From Microbotryum silenes-acaulis (lineage: Eukaryota > Basidiomycota > Microbotryomycetes > Microbotryales > Microbotryaceae), in assembly GCA_003665825.1 (NCBI GenBank), contig QPFY01000015.1, positions 62,001 through 126,000 on the forward strand: a DNA stretch of 64,000 nt, given 5' to 3'. A model generated the notes under the pieces. It was not told where the DNA came from, did no database searches, and saw only the letters and a list, made by a program, of their open reading frames with translations. The stretch's first letter is position 1. Every line of letters starts with the position of its first letter. This document shows, in pieces, positions 12,050 to 24,274 of this stretch. Made by a program: the position numbers and the translations under genes.

Positions 12050-13797
12050 GATGGCTGGCGCTGTGGTAGACGTCAAGAGTCCCGTGGTTGTGAAACAGTC
12101 GACACGTATCAGGTCGCCCCCGTGATTAGGGGTAAATGGCTCAGTTGGCCGTCGGCAATTGCTCGCTGCTGTGGGATCGTGCGCCGTGGGGGTCTTGTTG
12201 AAAGGAAGGGCCCAAGTTGAATACACCAAGAGTGGTGTGAGGTGTATGCGGCAGAGGAAGGAAAGAGGTCTGACGGATGCGGCAGTGCCGTAAGACCGGA
12301 AGTGTGGCTGAACACTGCTGATGCAGTGCGAAAGCGTGTGAAGCAGCGAACCGTTGGGGACTTGGTAGGGTGAAACTGGGCCAGCGGATCCGAGCTGGCT
12401 TCCGACGCGCTCCTGTCTCCTGAGCAGATGCCGGATTACAAGGCCGAGTTGCGATGCCGAGAGGGCAGACGGCGACGCCGAGAGTAGGGAGCGGATGGAA
12501 CAAACTCGAGCTTCCTTCAGGAGTACTTCAATAAACACTCTTTCGGACACGACGTGAAACCGCTTAAGTTAGCTACTTGGTCCGCACCGCGCTTCCAACG
12601 AAGGAGTCGAGCCGGAGAGGACAGTGCGAGCAAGACGAGCTAGAGCAGTTTTTCCCCTATCTTGCTTTCTTGCGGTGGGACCTCGACTGGCCAACTTCGA
12701 ACGCCGCTGGCGCGGACTCAATGCCATCACTGATGATATTGAAGCCCTTGCTTCATGTAACACAGCGTTCTACCCACCATTGTCTTCATATCATGTACCC
12801 GCTTATCTAAATCCAAAAGACGGTCCCGATTACTTCTGCCCGAACGATATCGGGTTGAGTTCGGTGTCTCCTTTCCTCTGTTTCAGTCCCGGTAAGCCTC
12901 AAACCCTTGTTCCAACTTCTTCATGGTTTCGAATCGTACCAATCGAACCTCTCGATCGTCCGCGTCTGCACAATCTCGAACGTGATGCACGCTGGTCTCC
13001 CCTTCCGAGTCGTCCGCAGCGACTGCGAGAGCATGTTCTCAGTCTTGCTCGACGTCAACAGCCGGCGCGCTCCCACCGGTTCAAGAGGTAGGCTTAAGGA
13101 CCTATTAACTACGGGGGAGAACTCGTGCAGGTGAAAGCCTCGTCGCCTCGAGGACAGACGGCTCGACAAAGAGGTGTCGCGGCAGGGGTCGGCGAGCCCG
13201 GCGATCCTCATTCTTAAGTTGTATGTCATAAATTCCACGCTGGTCTTGTTCAAAGGAGGGAATCCTTTATAACAAACGCTAGATCCGCTGGACCATCATA
13301 TCATAAACCATAGATCACACAAGTCACCCGCAGTCCACAACTGCACGGTCTCCTCTGCTGGCCCCGCCTCCCAGGAATCTCGGCCGTTGCGGGATATATG
13401 TCCACCTGACCCTTAGTCCGCCTATATCCTCCGACTACGCACTAGTTTGACCTCTTTCGAATGCGAATCCGACCCTGGCAGTGACCCTGGCAGGGTATGA
13501 AGCGGTAAGCGGGCGGGGAGCTTCGCTCGGGCCGTTCACTTTCTCGCCAAAGTGGTGTGCTCCGATCATACGCTACATTCAATGATACTGCGACCGCGAT
13601 GCTTCATAGTGCACTTGATGCAACATATGCTCGGAATATGCCTTTTCTGTCCCACGTGGGATTGAGCAAAACGGTTTGCTCTCGGAGCCACTGCATTGGG
13701 GGATCCAAATGAACGTCGGCGTCCGACTTCGAACAAACCCGATAAGCACAAGTACATCCTTCAACCATTCTATACCGCCATATTGTCGACTCCCGCT
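12050..13797. other. 1.75-kb region without a supportable gene
   Basis: Upstream of the DUF6534-like gene. The minus strand stays open for about 500 nt above its ATG, but starts from GTG and looks like 5' UTR. A 155-codon open stretch on + (12624-13091) has protein-like composition, with no ATG, splice context or recognised domain. It may be a decayed gene. Nothing else is identifiable. Confidence 0.35.
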
Positions 13798-15198
13798 TTA
13801 CCACCTCGCCCCCGACGCCTGCCTAAACCCGACCGAATACTCCTTCAGCGGTCCACATCGATCGGGCCTCAGCTCGAGCGCGTCCTTGGCCCACTCGCGC
13901 ACCTTCTCGACCCGTCGATGACTACTCGGGTGCGTACTCAAGAAGTCCATATTGATACCCTTCTTCTTGCCCGACCCATCGGACGAGGTACCCCCCTCAG
14001 CAGCTTCCATCCTCTGCCACAGCCCCTCTGCCGCACGAGGGTCGTAGCATGCTGCAGCGGCGAGTTGGAGGCCGATAAAGTCGGCTTCGACTTCGTTCTT
14101 GCGCGAGTTGGGGAGCGTCATGAGGAGGTTGAGACCGACGCGCGAAATGCTAGGGTCGATGCCGAGCGATTCGAGCAGGAACGACAGACCAAAGAGGACC
14201 TGTGGGGAATGCTGTCTGATCAAACCTCGTGCTGAAGAATTTCATCACGAAATTACCTACTTTGAGAGAGGACATGCGCTCAGCGGAATGTCGAGCGACT
14301 TGATGTGCGATTTCTGCAGTCGATTCCAGAAAGGCTCGTCAGAACAAGCAGACGACATCGTACAGATACTCGGCGGAAGTGCTCCCACCATGGCCCAAGA
14401 TGACTGCTAAACCATCGGCGTCTCTCGCAATGGGTAGAATGCCTGGAACGAATTCAGGACGTCAGCTCCGTGATCTCAGCAGCGAGCAACGCCACACCGA
14501 AACTGACCTGAAAAGACGAAAATCTTTCCTCCGGGTAGGACGAATGCGTTCCTTTGTTCATCCCGAATGACATGCGTTTCCCACTCTTTTGCCGAAAATT
14601 GACCTCCCCCACTATGGGCATGCAGCTCATTGGCCTCGACGATCCTCTTGACGACGCCCTGTACGAATTGGGCCGTTGGATCCGACTTGGGCAGGATCTG
14701 GCGCCTGTACTGCCCCATGATCTCGTTGTACGACTGCTGGCCCATCTCGACCTCTTGTTCTGGCGTGACGTCGATGAAACGTAGTCGACCCGTCCTCTCG
14801 ACACGTTCGAGGTTGGCGACATAGTAAATTGTCCCACCTCCCAAGCCGAGGGCGACGATCGCCGGTGGTCGACGGAATCGGGACAAGAGGCCTGGACCGA
14901 GCGCTGGACCGCGCGACTTGGCCGACTGGCCTGATCGTCCGCCGGTACCACCTAAGCCAGGTAAACCAGGTATCCTCGGTATCCGGAATGGAGAAGCGGT
15001 TGATGTAGCGGAAGCCTGTTCCGATGCAGCCCATGGTGGAGGCGGAGGCTCCCGTGGGTCACCAAAGCGGCGATACCGCGGCGGAGGAGCTCTTGGTGCA
15101 GCCGACGAGGAGAAAAAGGTCTGGCCTCTCAACGGCTTCGAGGTAGGTTTCATCTTCGATGCGACTCTGACCAGCGGCGCCAGCTGTGGTCGCTGCAT
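13798..15198 (-). CDS. OMA1: Mitochondrial metallopeptidase OMA1 (M48 family, 399 aa)
   Basis: Zinc metallopeptidase of the mitochondrial inner membrane that degrades misfolded membrane proteins and acts in stress-induced quality control. Exons: 15198-14508, 14442-14389, 14313-14261, 14199-13798. The catalytic motif HEIAH (residues 248-252) is split by an intron after the first base of the Glu codon and appears only after splicing; the third zinc ligand is in NEVEADFIG (Glu304). The N terminus is basic, lacks acidic residues and looks like a mitochondrial targeting sequence followed by a Pro-rich linker. One hydrophobic segment (PAIVALGLGGGTIYYVANL) precedes the protease domain. The C terminus has the family pattern STHPSSHRRVEKVREWA. 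ATG 15198 is the first in-frame ATG; the longer open frame begins with TTG. Confidence 0.92.
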
Positions 15199-15729
15199 GC
15201 CGGGCCGACGAGCGACTGGGGACTGGGACGAGTGGGGCGAGTGTCGGCGATGACGTAGGCAGTTGGCAGGCAATGGTCGGTGTAGAGACCGTAAGGGATT
15301 AGCGTTGGCTGGATAGCCGACAAGTTTCGACCGAGGTCGACTCCAATCGAATGAGCCGGATGAGGCTGAGGTTGTTGCTGGTGTGCGAGCGGGACGAGGT
15401 TGGAAAGGAACGTCGTCGAGCGCCCAATCGGAGCGTCGGCGTCGGCTGGGCCGTGTTCTGACGTGTCGCTGAAGCGCTTACGTCTCTCTCCTGCTGACGT
15501 TCTAGGCAGGCTGTTCGGAGCCGTTCCATGGCGCAATTTCCGGTTGTAGAAACTCGTTTCGATATGGGACATGTTTCATACTGTTGTTTCGTAACATACG
15601 AAGCACCACTACTTTCGGGAAAATCACGTGCGATGCGCTCGCTATGTCGCTCGCAGTCTGGAATCTCCCCGAACAACCGCGCGGAAGACGGAGCTCTGCT
15701 CGTCATTCCAACAACAAGAAGATCCAGCT
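15199..15729. other. Tandem intergenic region
   Basis: Between OMA1 and SPP1, both on the minus strand. No coding signal; OMA1 promoter and SPP1 3' end expected here. Confidence 0.4.
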
Positions 15730-18568
15730 TTACCTCTTCTTAACGACCTTGACCCTCTTTCCCTTCCCACCATCCTGCACGATCTCAAAAATGTCCTTCT
15801 TCTGCCCACCATGTTTCGCGTTCGATACTGTAGGCGCTGGCCGTTCCTCGATCCTCTTCAGGCCCGGGAACAGCTCGTATGGGTTCTTTCTCGCCTCGGG
15901 GAAGGGGTCTTCACCCGTGACCAGCGATCGCGCGAGGCGATTCTTGGACGACGTGCGTTTTACCGGAGTCACGACGAGGTCCGAGACGGAGAGCGGGGCA
16001 ATGGGCTTGTTTTGGCGGCAGTAGGATCGGAACGCAACGGCTTCGGCGTGGTCCGAGGATTGCGCTCGCAGGCGAGACTCTTGCATTGCGAGTCGATCGA
16101 GGCGTCGTTCCTGTGTGTTTCACGTAGTCTAGAGTCAGCATAGTTGTCGGAGGGAACGAGCAGCTTAATCGGACTGACCAGTACCGCCCGCTCGACTTGG
16201 AAATCCGCCTCCCTCACTTTCTGCCATGCCTGGTGTCTCGGGCACTCTTTCCTCGGCCACATGCACACGTTCTGCAATTCATCGTCATCCAGACCCATCA
16301 TCGAGGCACTCATCGTTGGTGTAGTCGCCCCTCCTTCTGCCCGCGCCAATGCATCAGCTTCCCCTTTCTCGAACACTCTCCTCGCCTCGTCCGTTTCGAT
16401 CCACTCTTCCCAGACGGGATCATCCAGAACGATCCGCGAGTCGAAGCCGCATTGTGCTTCGGGAAGATTGATTGCCAATATCGGCTTTTTGGGTCGGTTG
16501 ACCTTGGATCCCTTGCCCTTGTTGCTCCTCTTCTTCGACTGTGCTGGCGCCTCAGTTGTCGACGGATTTGGTGTCGAGACTTCCTCCTGTTTGTCTCCGG
16601 TCGGCGGGTGCGCAGGCACGTCGTTATTCCCTTCGTTTCCTTCAGTTCCTTCCTGCGCCAATGCATCCGCCGTCGCTTGACACAAAGCTTCCCATCTGCT
16701 GATGGCGATCTGGAGGTATACCAGCCGCTTATCGATCAACCCCTTCTCCCTCAGCAACACCTCCCTCCTCCTCTCAACCTCGTCCAACTTGGTGTCCAGC
16801 TCGGCACGGACGAACCGATCCTCCTCGTTCTGACGCTGCATACTCTGCTCATCCAGCGCCGAGTTCCACATCTTGCCCCTCATCGACGATTCCTCCTCGC
16901 GGTCGTCCTCTTCCTCAGGCATGATCGTAGGATCTCCACCAGGTACAGGCAAATCGACATGCAAGACCTGGGCGCACCTCTTCCTCGCGCCAGCGACATA
17001 GGTCCAATACCTCTCCGGATCCGTCTTGGCGGCCTCGATCCGAACCGACGCCATCTCGATCCCACAAAAATCGGAACAAAACTTGGACAAGGGAGCGACG
17101 GCACGGGGACAGGTCGGTCGCGCGCAGCGAGGTTTCCACGTCGTGTGTTTACCGTACGCTGTAGGTCGAAACATACACGAAAAGTATAGCTGGCATTAGC
17201 TTTGATGACGAGATGGGCTTTGCCCTCCTTTGTTCGTTTACCTTCGGTGCACGGAGGGCAAAAGAACCAATCGATGAGTTCGACCATGTAGTCCGGAATG
17301 TGCACGCACTCGAGATGGTACCAGTTCTCGCATCTGCGTCGTGAAATGGGAAGGAGATATTTTCAGGATCGTGTAGCGCATATGCTCATCTTGGACGGCA
17401 CTCACTTGTCACATGCAATCATTGTCCTCTGTCAAAGGGGTGGAACGATCAGCATCTTTGCCTGGAAAGGATCACCTGCTCATGAACGGCCACGGCGGCT
17501 AACCTCGGCATCATACAGCTTCTTGCAAACGCAGTACAGTCGATCGTCAGTCTCGTCGTCTTCTTGCGCCTCGGCAGCGGCATTGGCTCCTCCGCCCCCA
17601 GCGCGATTCTTCATCATGGCCCTCTTCCTCGCGAGCGCTGCAGCATTCGCTCGAGCCTCCTCGTCTTCTTCCTCATCAAAATTCCTCGGTCCGGGAGCTT
17701 GGTACGCTGCAAAAGGTGCCGAGAGAGGATGTGTGGTATGCAAGACCGTCGGTGGTCCCGCTTCGACGGAAGGGTCAGGGATGATGTAGCCTTGGGCTCG
17801 ACTGGAGGCGGGAAAGCCAGCAGCAAGCAAGGGCGAGTTGGGCCCCGATCCCGTCGTGGCAAGCGCCGACCTCCCCATAACATTCGACAAGACCGGTCTC
17901 CCATTCGCTGCCAAAGACGAGGAAGGTCCGATCCCCAACTCCTTCGAATCCTCCCTCTCCAACTCGCCCCATTCGCTCGGCCCAGGTGAGGCCGCCGGTG
18001 TCGACTCGAGCGATCCGGATCCTCTCCCTCCCATCGCAGCGGCTGCGGCATGCTGTGCAGCCGCTGCGGATCGTTTCTCCTTGTCTTTACGTTTCTGAGC
18101 GGGAGTGATGCTTGTCCATCGTTTCTTGCGGGGCGGCTTGCGGATCTATGCACAGAAGAGAGAGTCGCAGTCGGACAAAGTCACGTGAGCGAGCGCCTCG
18201 CTCCGGAAGAGCCAGCTGTACTGTACCCCCAACACACTCTGACTCACCTTGCGCGATACCTGCAGATGAGCCACTTTATCCTCGCCTTGTACCGCATCCT
18301 CAACTTCCACCTCACCCTCCCTTTCCCCATCATCCTCGTCCGGTTCCCCCTCTTCATCACTAGGGCTCTGACTCGTTCCTGTCCTTTGATCCAGCCCCAT
18401 CCCAAGCTCATCATGCTCAATCTTGACGGGTGAAAGCCGCGTTGTTTCTTGAACCAAAGTCGCATCTCTCATCTCGACATCCTCGTGTATCTGCATCGGC
18501 TGGACAGCCAAAGTCGAGGTCGAAGCCTCTGTGCCTCCCTGATCAGGCGAAGCAGCATCGGGTGACAT
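15730..18568 (-). CDS. SPP1: COMPASS subunit SPP1/CFP1, PHD finger (812 aa)
   Basis: Histone-reader subunit of the Set1/COMPASS H3K4 methyltransferase; its PHD finger binds methylated H3K4. Six exons: 18568-18248, 18145-17504, 17428-17406, 17333-17242, 17158-16179, 16110-15730. The PHD finger is spread over exons 2-4: RLYCVCKKLYDAE, then RTMIACDK on a 23-nt micro-exon, then CENWYHLECVHIPDYM and WFFCPPCTE. It is followed by the Cfp1/Spp1-specific cysteine block ARPTCPRAVAPLSKFCSDFC in exon 5 and a coiled-coil-like segment (LDEVERRREVLLREK). The N-terminal 300 residues are acidic, Ser/Ala-rich and probably disordered. Yeast Spp1 is about 350 aa, so this is a long form closer in size to animal CFP1, without a visible CXXC finger. 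Confidence 0.9.
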
Positions 18569-19914
18569 GAGCTGTTCCTTGGTGGCTGGGTACCTTGATT
18601 GGACTTTCGTTCACCCTGGCTTCGAAGAAAGCCTCTCGGGATCACGTGAGGTGGTGGTGGTGTATCGAGCCAGAAATCAAAGCTGAGGCGCGGGTTCGAC
18701 GCGAGTGCCAAGCACCTTCACTCGCCCCCGCTCTCGACGTGTAGCGCTGTCGGCTGCTGCGTCTCAACAAAGTTTGTCTTTGCATGTCTCACCACAGAAA
18801 AAATCTTTAAACAACAAAACAGCTTTTCAGTAGCACTCTAAAAATCGGCCCTTTCTACCTAGCGCAAGTCGCGTATCGCTCTTTACAAAAGTCGGATTTT
18901 GGAGCAAGTTGCCGTGCTGGGCGGCGCGCGGGCGGAGGGTAGCTTCGCAGGCACGTTGACGGCTTCGAGTCCATTAAGCCGTTGGAGCATACCAAGTCTC
19001 GCAACACCAAAAACAGAAAATGAAACGGACGATCGTGGAGTATATTCTTCAAACAAGACAGAGCCCCACTACAAGCCAGACAAGAGAAAGCGCCGTGCTA
19101 GCCAGAAGTGACGGGGGAGGAAAACGACCTGTCCCGCCGCCCCGGCATCACCTAGACACAACCAACATGGAATATAACGCGAGACATTGCGACCCCTTCA
19201 CGCCGAACATGGCACCTTCGTGAAAAAGGCGTAGCCATGGCTTCAGAAGTGCGCCGCACCCAAGTCCCAGGTCGCAAAGGATCAACAAAAAAAAGAGGAC
19301 GATCTAACCAGGCCAACAACGGCCCAAAAAAGATCCTCCCCCTCCGTCCGTCCTTCATCTTGCTCTACAACGACATTTACGGCGCCGTATAGAGCCATCG
19401 GAGGACAACGAAGAACAAACAAGTTCCCGGTCCTCCTATACTCGTGGCGTGCTTTTATATGCGTCGAGGTTATAATTGCGTTTGTTTGTGAAGAAAGCAG
19501 GAGGGAGAGGCGCGCGACGGCCACGGCGCAAGGCCGTTACGCGTGCCGTGCGACGACGTTCGGAAATGAAATCGAGAGGCGTGTGGAAACGCACGGACCT
19601 CCCGGGAAGTCGACCTCGTTCCAGAATGGTCGCTAATATTGCCCGGAACTAGTACCGGGTAGTCCAAGGTATGTGGATCTGTGAGCTTGTAAAATATGTT
19701 GTTGTTTTGAAATTAACAAAGAGAATCGCGTGAGGATCACGTAACCGTGCCGGTCGGTCGTACGGCAACCGAGCTCCTTTCGGAAGACGGGCAGCCCCAA
19801 GGCCGGGCCCGCTTTGACGAAGTTGACCCTCTTCTGCAGTGGCCTTCTTCGATCATCTGCTCCAGTCCACGCCTCTCTATTCCTCGCTCGTCCCGGCTCC
19901 CATGCTCACCTACC
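18569..19914. other. Divergent intergenic region SPP1/MSH5
   Basis: 1.35 kb between divergent genes. No coding exon could be supported in any frame; short frames are isolated. It should hold both promoters. No obvious TATA box or repeat was seen. Confidence 0.4.
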
Positions 19915-22900
19915 ATGCCATCCTCGTCCCAACGACCAATGTTCCTTCGCCCTTCACCCTCGCCTACGCCGACGCCCTCGAGTTTTGATCGCTCCCACCC
20001 CGCCAATGCGACCCCACAATTCTCGGTCACCTCTCGCGACCGCCGAGTCCGATTCGACAGCTCACCTCTCCTAAATCGAGTATCTACCTATGGAAATTCT
20101 TCCACTGGTCAGAGTGCTTCCGAAAGTCGAATTGCAGACGATGATCTCGACACACGAGAAGGTGACACCAAACCCGAACTCGGAATTCTTCTCGCCATCA
20201 CCGCACTCAAGAACCGCGTCGGATGTTGCTACTACGATCGTAGTGGGAACATGATCCATTTCCTTCAAGATCAACAAGATGGGCAGCAATGGGATCTGGT
20301 CCGAATGGGTGAGGCAGTTCGTCCAGCGTCGTTCGTTGCACCAATCGCTGATAATGCGACACGACTCCTGTCTGGTGCACCACGGACGATGTCGGCTATG
20401 CACAGTGCTCGAACAAATTCAACCCAGTCATGTTATCACTTCAACGAATGCCGATCCGAGGTTCCACGAAGTGCTCGAACAAGTATTGGCGACGTTACCC
20501 GATCCTTCGGCAACGTCAAGTTCGAGCTCGATGACGACCCGTGGCGGTGGAGGAGTCACCTCGACGGATGGCGAAGGTACGATCGCTTCGGACTCGCCGA
20601 TCCGACTCGAGTATCGCCCTGCTCGCGAGTTTTATGCAGGTCAGGGCAAGAACGCCTTACTCCAGCTGAACATCGTTGAGAATGGGATGTACGCCGATGG
20701 GTCCGACGACGGCGACTCGGATCCCGAAGCGGACTTGTACGGCGCACCAAATTCCACCCGCGACTCTTCAACGGGGACTCGAACGCGCCCCTCGAACGCT
20801 TACGATTTCCAATCCAATAAGCGAGCCAAGACGCAAAGTGTCCGATACGACAATGAGCGCATGAGGCGACAAATGGGGCTCCGACTCGAGGGCTTCCTCA
20901 ACAGTTTAGGAGACAGTCCGCTCACGCTCGGATGTGCGGGGGCATTGCTCGGCCACATCTCGAAGCAACTCTCGGACGAAGGCGAGTTGGGTTCTGAAGT
21001 TGGCTTAACGATCACTAGTCTCAGGTTGATGCAGCTGTGGGTACCCGTCCAAGCCTGGGATCTCGGACCCGTGAGCACTTGATGGCTGAAGTTGACGATC
21101 GTACTACCCTTAGAGATCGTATGATGCTTCTCAATTCGGAAGCTTTGACGTGAGTGACTGTTCCTTACCTCACCATTCTTCTTTCAAGTTTACGATTCGA
21201 GCTATACTGGTCGGTGCACAGGTCCTTGCAAATTTTTCGCGACGAAAGCCACGCCTCGACCCATTCCTCTGCAAAGAAAGAAGGACTCTCATTGTTCGGT
21301 GAGTTGGTATCACTACACCCGAAGAACGTCGATGCTGGGAAGAGATCAGGTTGATCTTAAAACATTGACAAGGGCAGGTATCATGAATCTTGCTCGAACC
21401 GGTCCAGGTCGGGCTTTGCTCCGCACGTGGTTCCTCCGGCCTCTCCTCGACATGGAGATGATCACCGGTCGCCAGAACGCTGTCGAGTGCTTCCTCCGTG
21501 CAGAAAATCGTGAGATGCACTTCTTCGGTGGGTTGTTTCTCCACTCAAGCCATTGTATCATAACAATTCCACCTCGCAGAGCATATTGCGGACGCGATCC
21601 AAAGCAACCTCAAAAGAATCAAAAACGCCCCTGCTGCGCTCCGGGCCCTAGGCGCCGGCCGAGGCGGAAGTATCGAGTGGAATCAAATCTTACAGGTGCG
21701 CTTCACTTCTCTCATCACAGTCAGTGGCATATAATATGACTATTATGTACGTGAAATGGGCAGTTCATCAACGGCTCAATCACTATTCGAGATGTGGTGT
21801 TGAGCCTTGCGCATCGGAAAGGAATACCGATTGTGGAAAAGGTCAGAGCACTTATCCGTGGCCCACTGAAGAGCGCTCATTTGTCGTCTCGAACCCGCAG
21901 TGCTTGAACTCATTCTCACCTCAAGTATTCGAGGAAATCGGAGGAAAGATCAACGATACCGTAAGGCCTTCAAAGCAATCGTCACCCGGGGTTGATTCGC
22001 TCATTCGCTGCCACCTTGACCCCACAGATCGATTGGGACGAGTCCTCGGCGCAAAAGATACATGTCATCATTCGACCAGGTATTGATATGGACCTCGATG
22101 AGCTTCGAAGAACTTACAACGGACTCTCTTCATTGCTCGTGAGTGAGACATGGTCAATGACGAGCGCAAGACTTGACGAGCGTTCCTGATACTCGCGTCA
22201 AACTATCTCATAAGTCCAAGATTGCCCAGCGGATCAGTCTCGACATCGACTCGAGCTTCGTGCAAACTCTCAGCGTCGTCTATTTTCCTCAACTTGGCTA
22301 CCTGATCGTGGTTCCATATACGGAAGAGGTGATCCAATCTGAGAACTACGGTCCCGTCGGATGGTCATTTCAGGTGAGTGTGATCTCGGCAACCTGGGCA
22401 AATTCTTCATTTAATCCCCCGACTACGACTGCCGAGCGAAGCCAGTTCATTACCGAGGATTACGCGTATTTCAAAAGCAACGAATGCTACGATCTCGATC
22501 GCCATATAGGTGACATACATTCCAACATTGTCGGTAAGCTTTATGCTTTTGAGCACTCTAGTCCAAAACAAGCTCACGTCCAAATCTTCGCCGGGCAGAC
22601 AAAGAGATTCAAATTGCGCAAGATTTACTCACTCGGCTCCGCGAGCACGAGACGACCATCATCGCTACTGCAGAAACGTTGACCGAGCTTGATTGGTATG
22701 CCTAAAATACCATCTCGATTGATTCGTCCCGGAGAAAAGGACTAACCTCGTTGCACGATAGCCTACTTTCGTTCGCCGAGTGCGCTCGACTTTACGACTG
22801 GACACGCCCTTCTGTAGTGGAGGAGCCAGTGCTCGATATCCGAGGTGGCCGGCATCCGCTCGTAGAGCTTTGCGTGGATAGCTTTGTCCGAAACGACGTC

Positions 22901-23988
22901 AGACTAGTCGGGGGTGCGGTCATGAATACAGAGGAGGAGGCGAGGGTCGATTCGGAAAAAAGCGAAGGGGTTGACGAAGCTCGCAGAGACTCTAGTGTGA
23001 TGGTTGTGACGGTGAGCACACTGCGCCGAGGAATCTGACCTACCCCTGTGAGCTAATGCAAATCTCGATAACCGTAATCTAGGGCGCCAATTTCAGTGGA
23101 AAAAGTGTGTACCTCAAACAAGTGGCGATCATCACCTTCATGGCCCACCTTGGGTCATTCGTTCCTTGCGAACAAGCGACGATCGGCCTTACGGATCGGC
23201 TCCTGACTCGCGTCTCGACCCGTGAATCGATCGCTCGAGGATCCTCTGCCTTCATGATCGACTGCCAGCAGATAGCTTACGCCCTACGTAACGCTACGCC
23301 TCGCTCGCTACTCCTTCTCGACGAGTTCGGTAAAGGCACCGAAAGCAATGACGGAGCGGGACTGTTCTGCGCGACGCTGCAGCATCTCGTCGACAGGGGT
23401 CCTCAAGCCCCCAGAACTCTCGCAGCAACTCATTTCCACAGCGTGTTCGCGAACGATCTACTCAGTGACAAGTCTAGGATCGGTTTCGCGCACATGCAAA
23501 TCATCGTCAATGATTCGACGGTGACGACCTCACGCCCGAACAGTGTGAAAGGTGATCGAACCGGACGTGGAACTTCGTCAAGCGGGAGCACGTGCTCAGC
23601 TGAGGTGACGTATCTCTTCAGGTAAATCGGGAACAATTTTCTTTGAATTGAGCCCGAATTTGTTTACACTGAAAATGTGCTTCCTCTCGCAATCAACAGA
23701 GTCACGCCCGGCCTATCGCTAAATTCACACGCCGCGGCCTGCGCCTCCCTCTTCGGCGTCGACGACCGTACGATTGAACGCGCGATCCAAGTGACGGAGT
23801 TGATTCAGAAGTTCGAGATCGCGACTCTCGTGAACGAAGCATTGACCGAAGACGAGGCGGATGATCTGAGGGAGAGTGAGCTGATAGCTAGGAGGTTCCT
23901 CGAGTGGGATTTGGAGTCGGAGGAGTGGGAGGATCTCGAGGTTGACGAGGTGCGCCAGAGGGTGAAGAGTTTGTCCGAGGGTCTGTGA
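19915..23988 (+). CDS. MSH5: Meiotic MutS homologue MSH5 (1024 aa)
   Basis: With MSH4 forms a clamp that stabilises meiotic recombination intermediates and promotes crossovers. Fifteen exons: 19915-20308, 20406-21036, 21114-21149, 21222-21298, 21378-21527, 21580-21695, 21764-21841, 21901-21960, 22028-22138, 22215-22373, 22446-22533, 22599-22695, 22762-23011, 23083-23621, 23700-23988. There is no mismatch-recognition domain I. The core reads KEGLSLFG-IMNLARTGPGRALLR, then RQNAVECFLR; the ATPase has Walker A GANFSGKS, the STRESIARGSSAFMID block, Walker B LLLLDEFGKGT and ATHFHS. MSH5-specific traits are the lack of domain I, the IMNLARTG linkage and the short C terminus. A Ser/Thr-rich insert lies before VTYLFR in the ATPase domain. 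ATG 19915 was preferred because the longer frame begins with GTG. Its presence suggests the organism has a sexual cycle. Confidence 0.92.
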
Positions 23989-24274
23989 AGGGTGCGCGAG
24001 ACGGCGAGACGAGGCTCCGTGGAGCGTTCTACCTCCCATCGAGTTTAAGACTGCTGGAGCTTTACAGGACGACCAAAGGGGGTGAGAAACTCGGTGCAAT
24101 ATGAATCCAAGAACAGGCTATGCACATTACGACTAAAGAGCCAAAAAAAAAGGAATATGGGGACATGAAGAGAGAAGAGAGACCGCATCTACAGACCCAG
24201 TACATCGATAAATAAGAGAATTACGCCCTTTATTCATTACATCACCACGTACACAAATTAAAAATTGTGGCTTA

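Noticed and set aside
11855..12550. Long minus-strand frame running into exon 1 of the DUF6534-like gene
   Set aside because: It begins with GTG, and it reads through the intron after exon 1, so it is 5' UTR plus intron and not an N-terminal extension.
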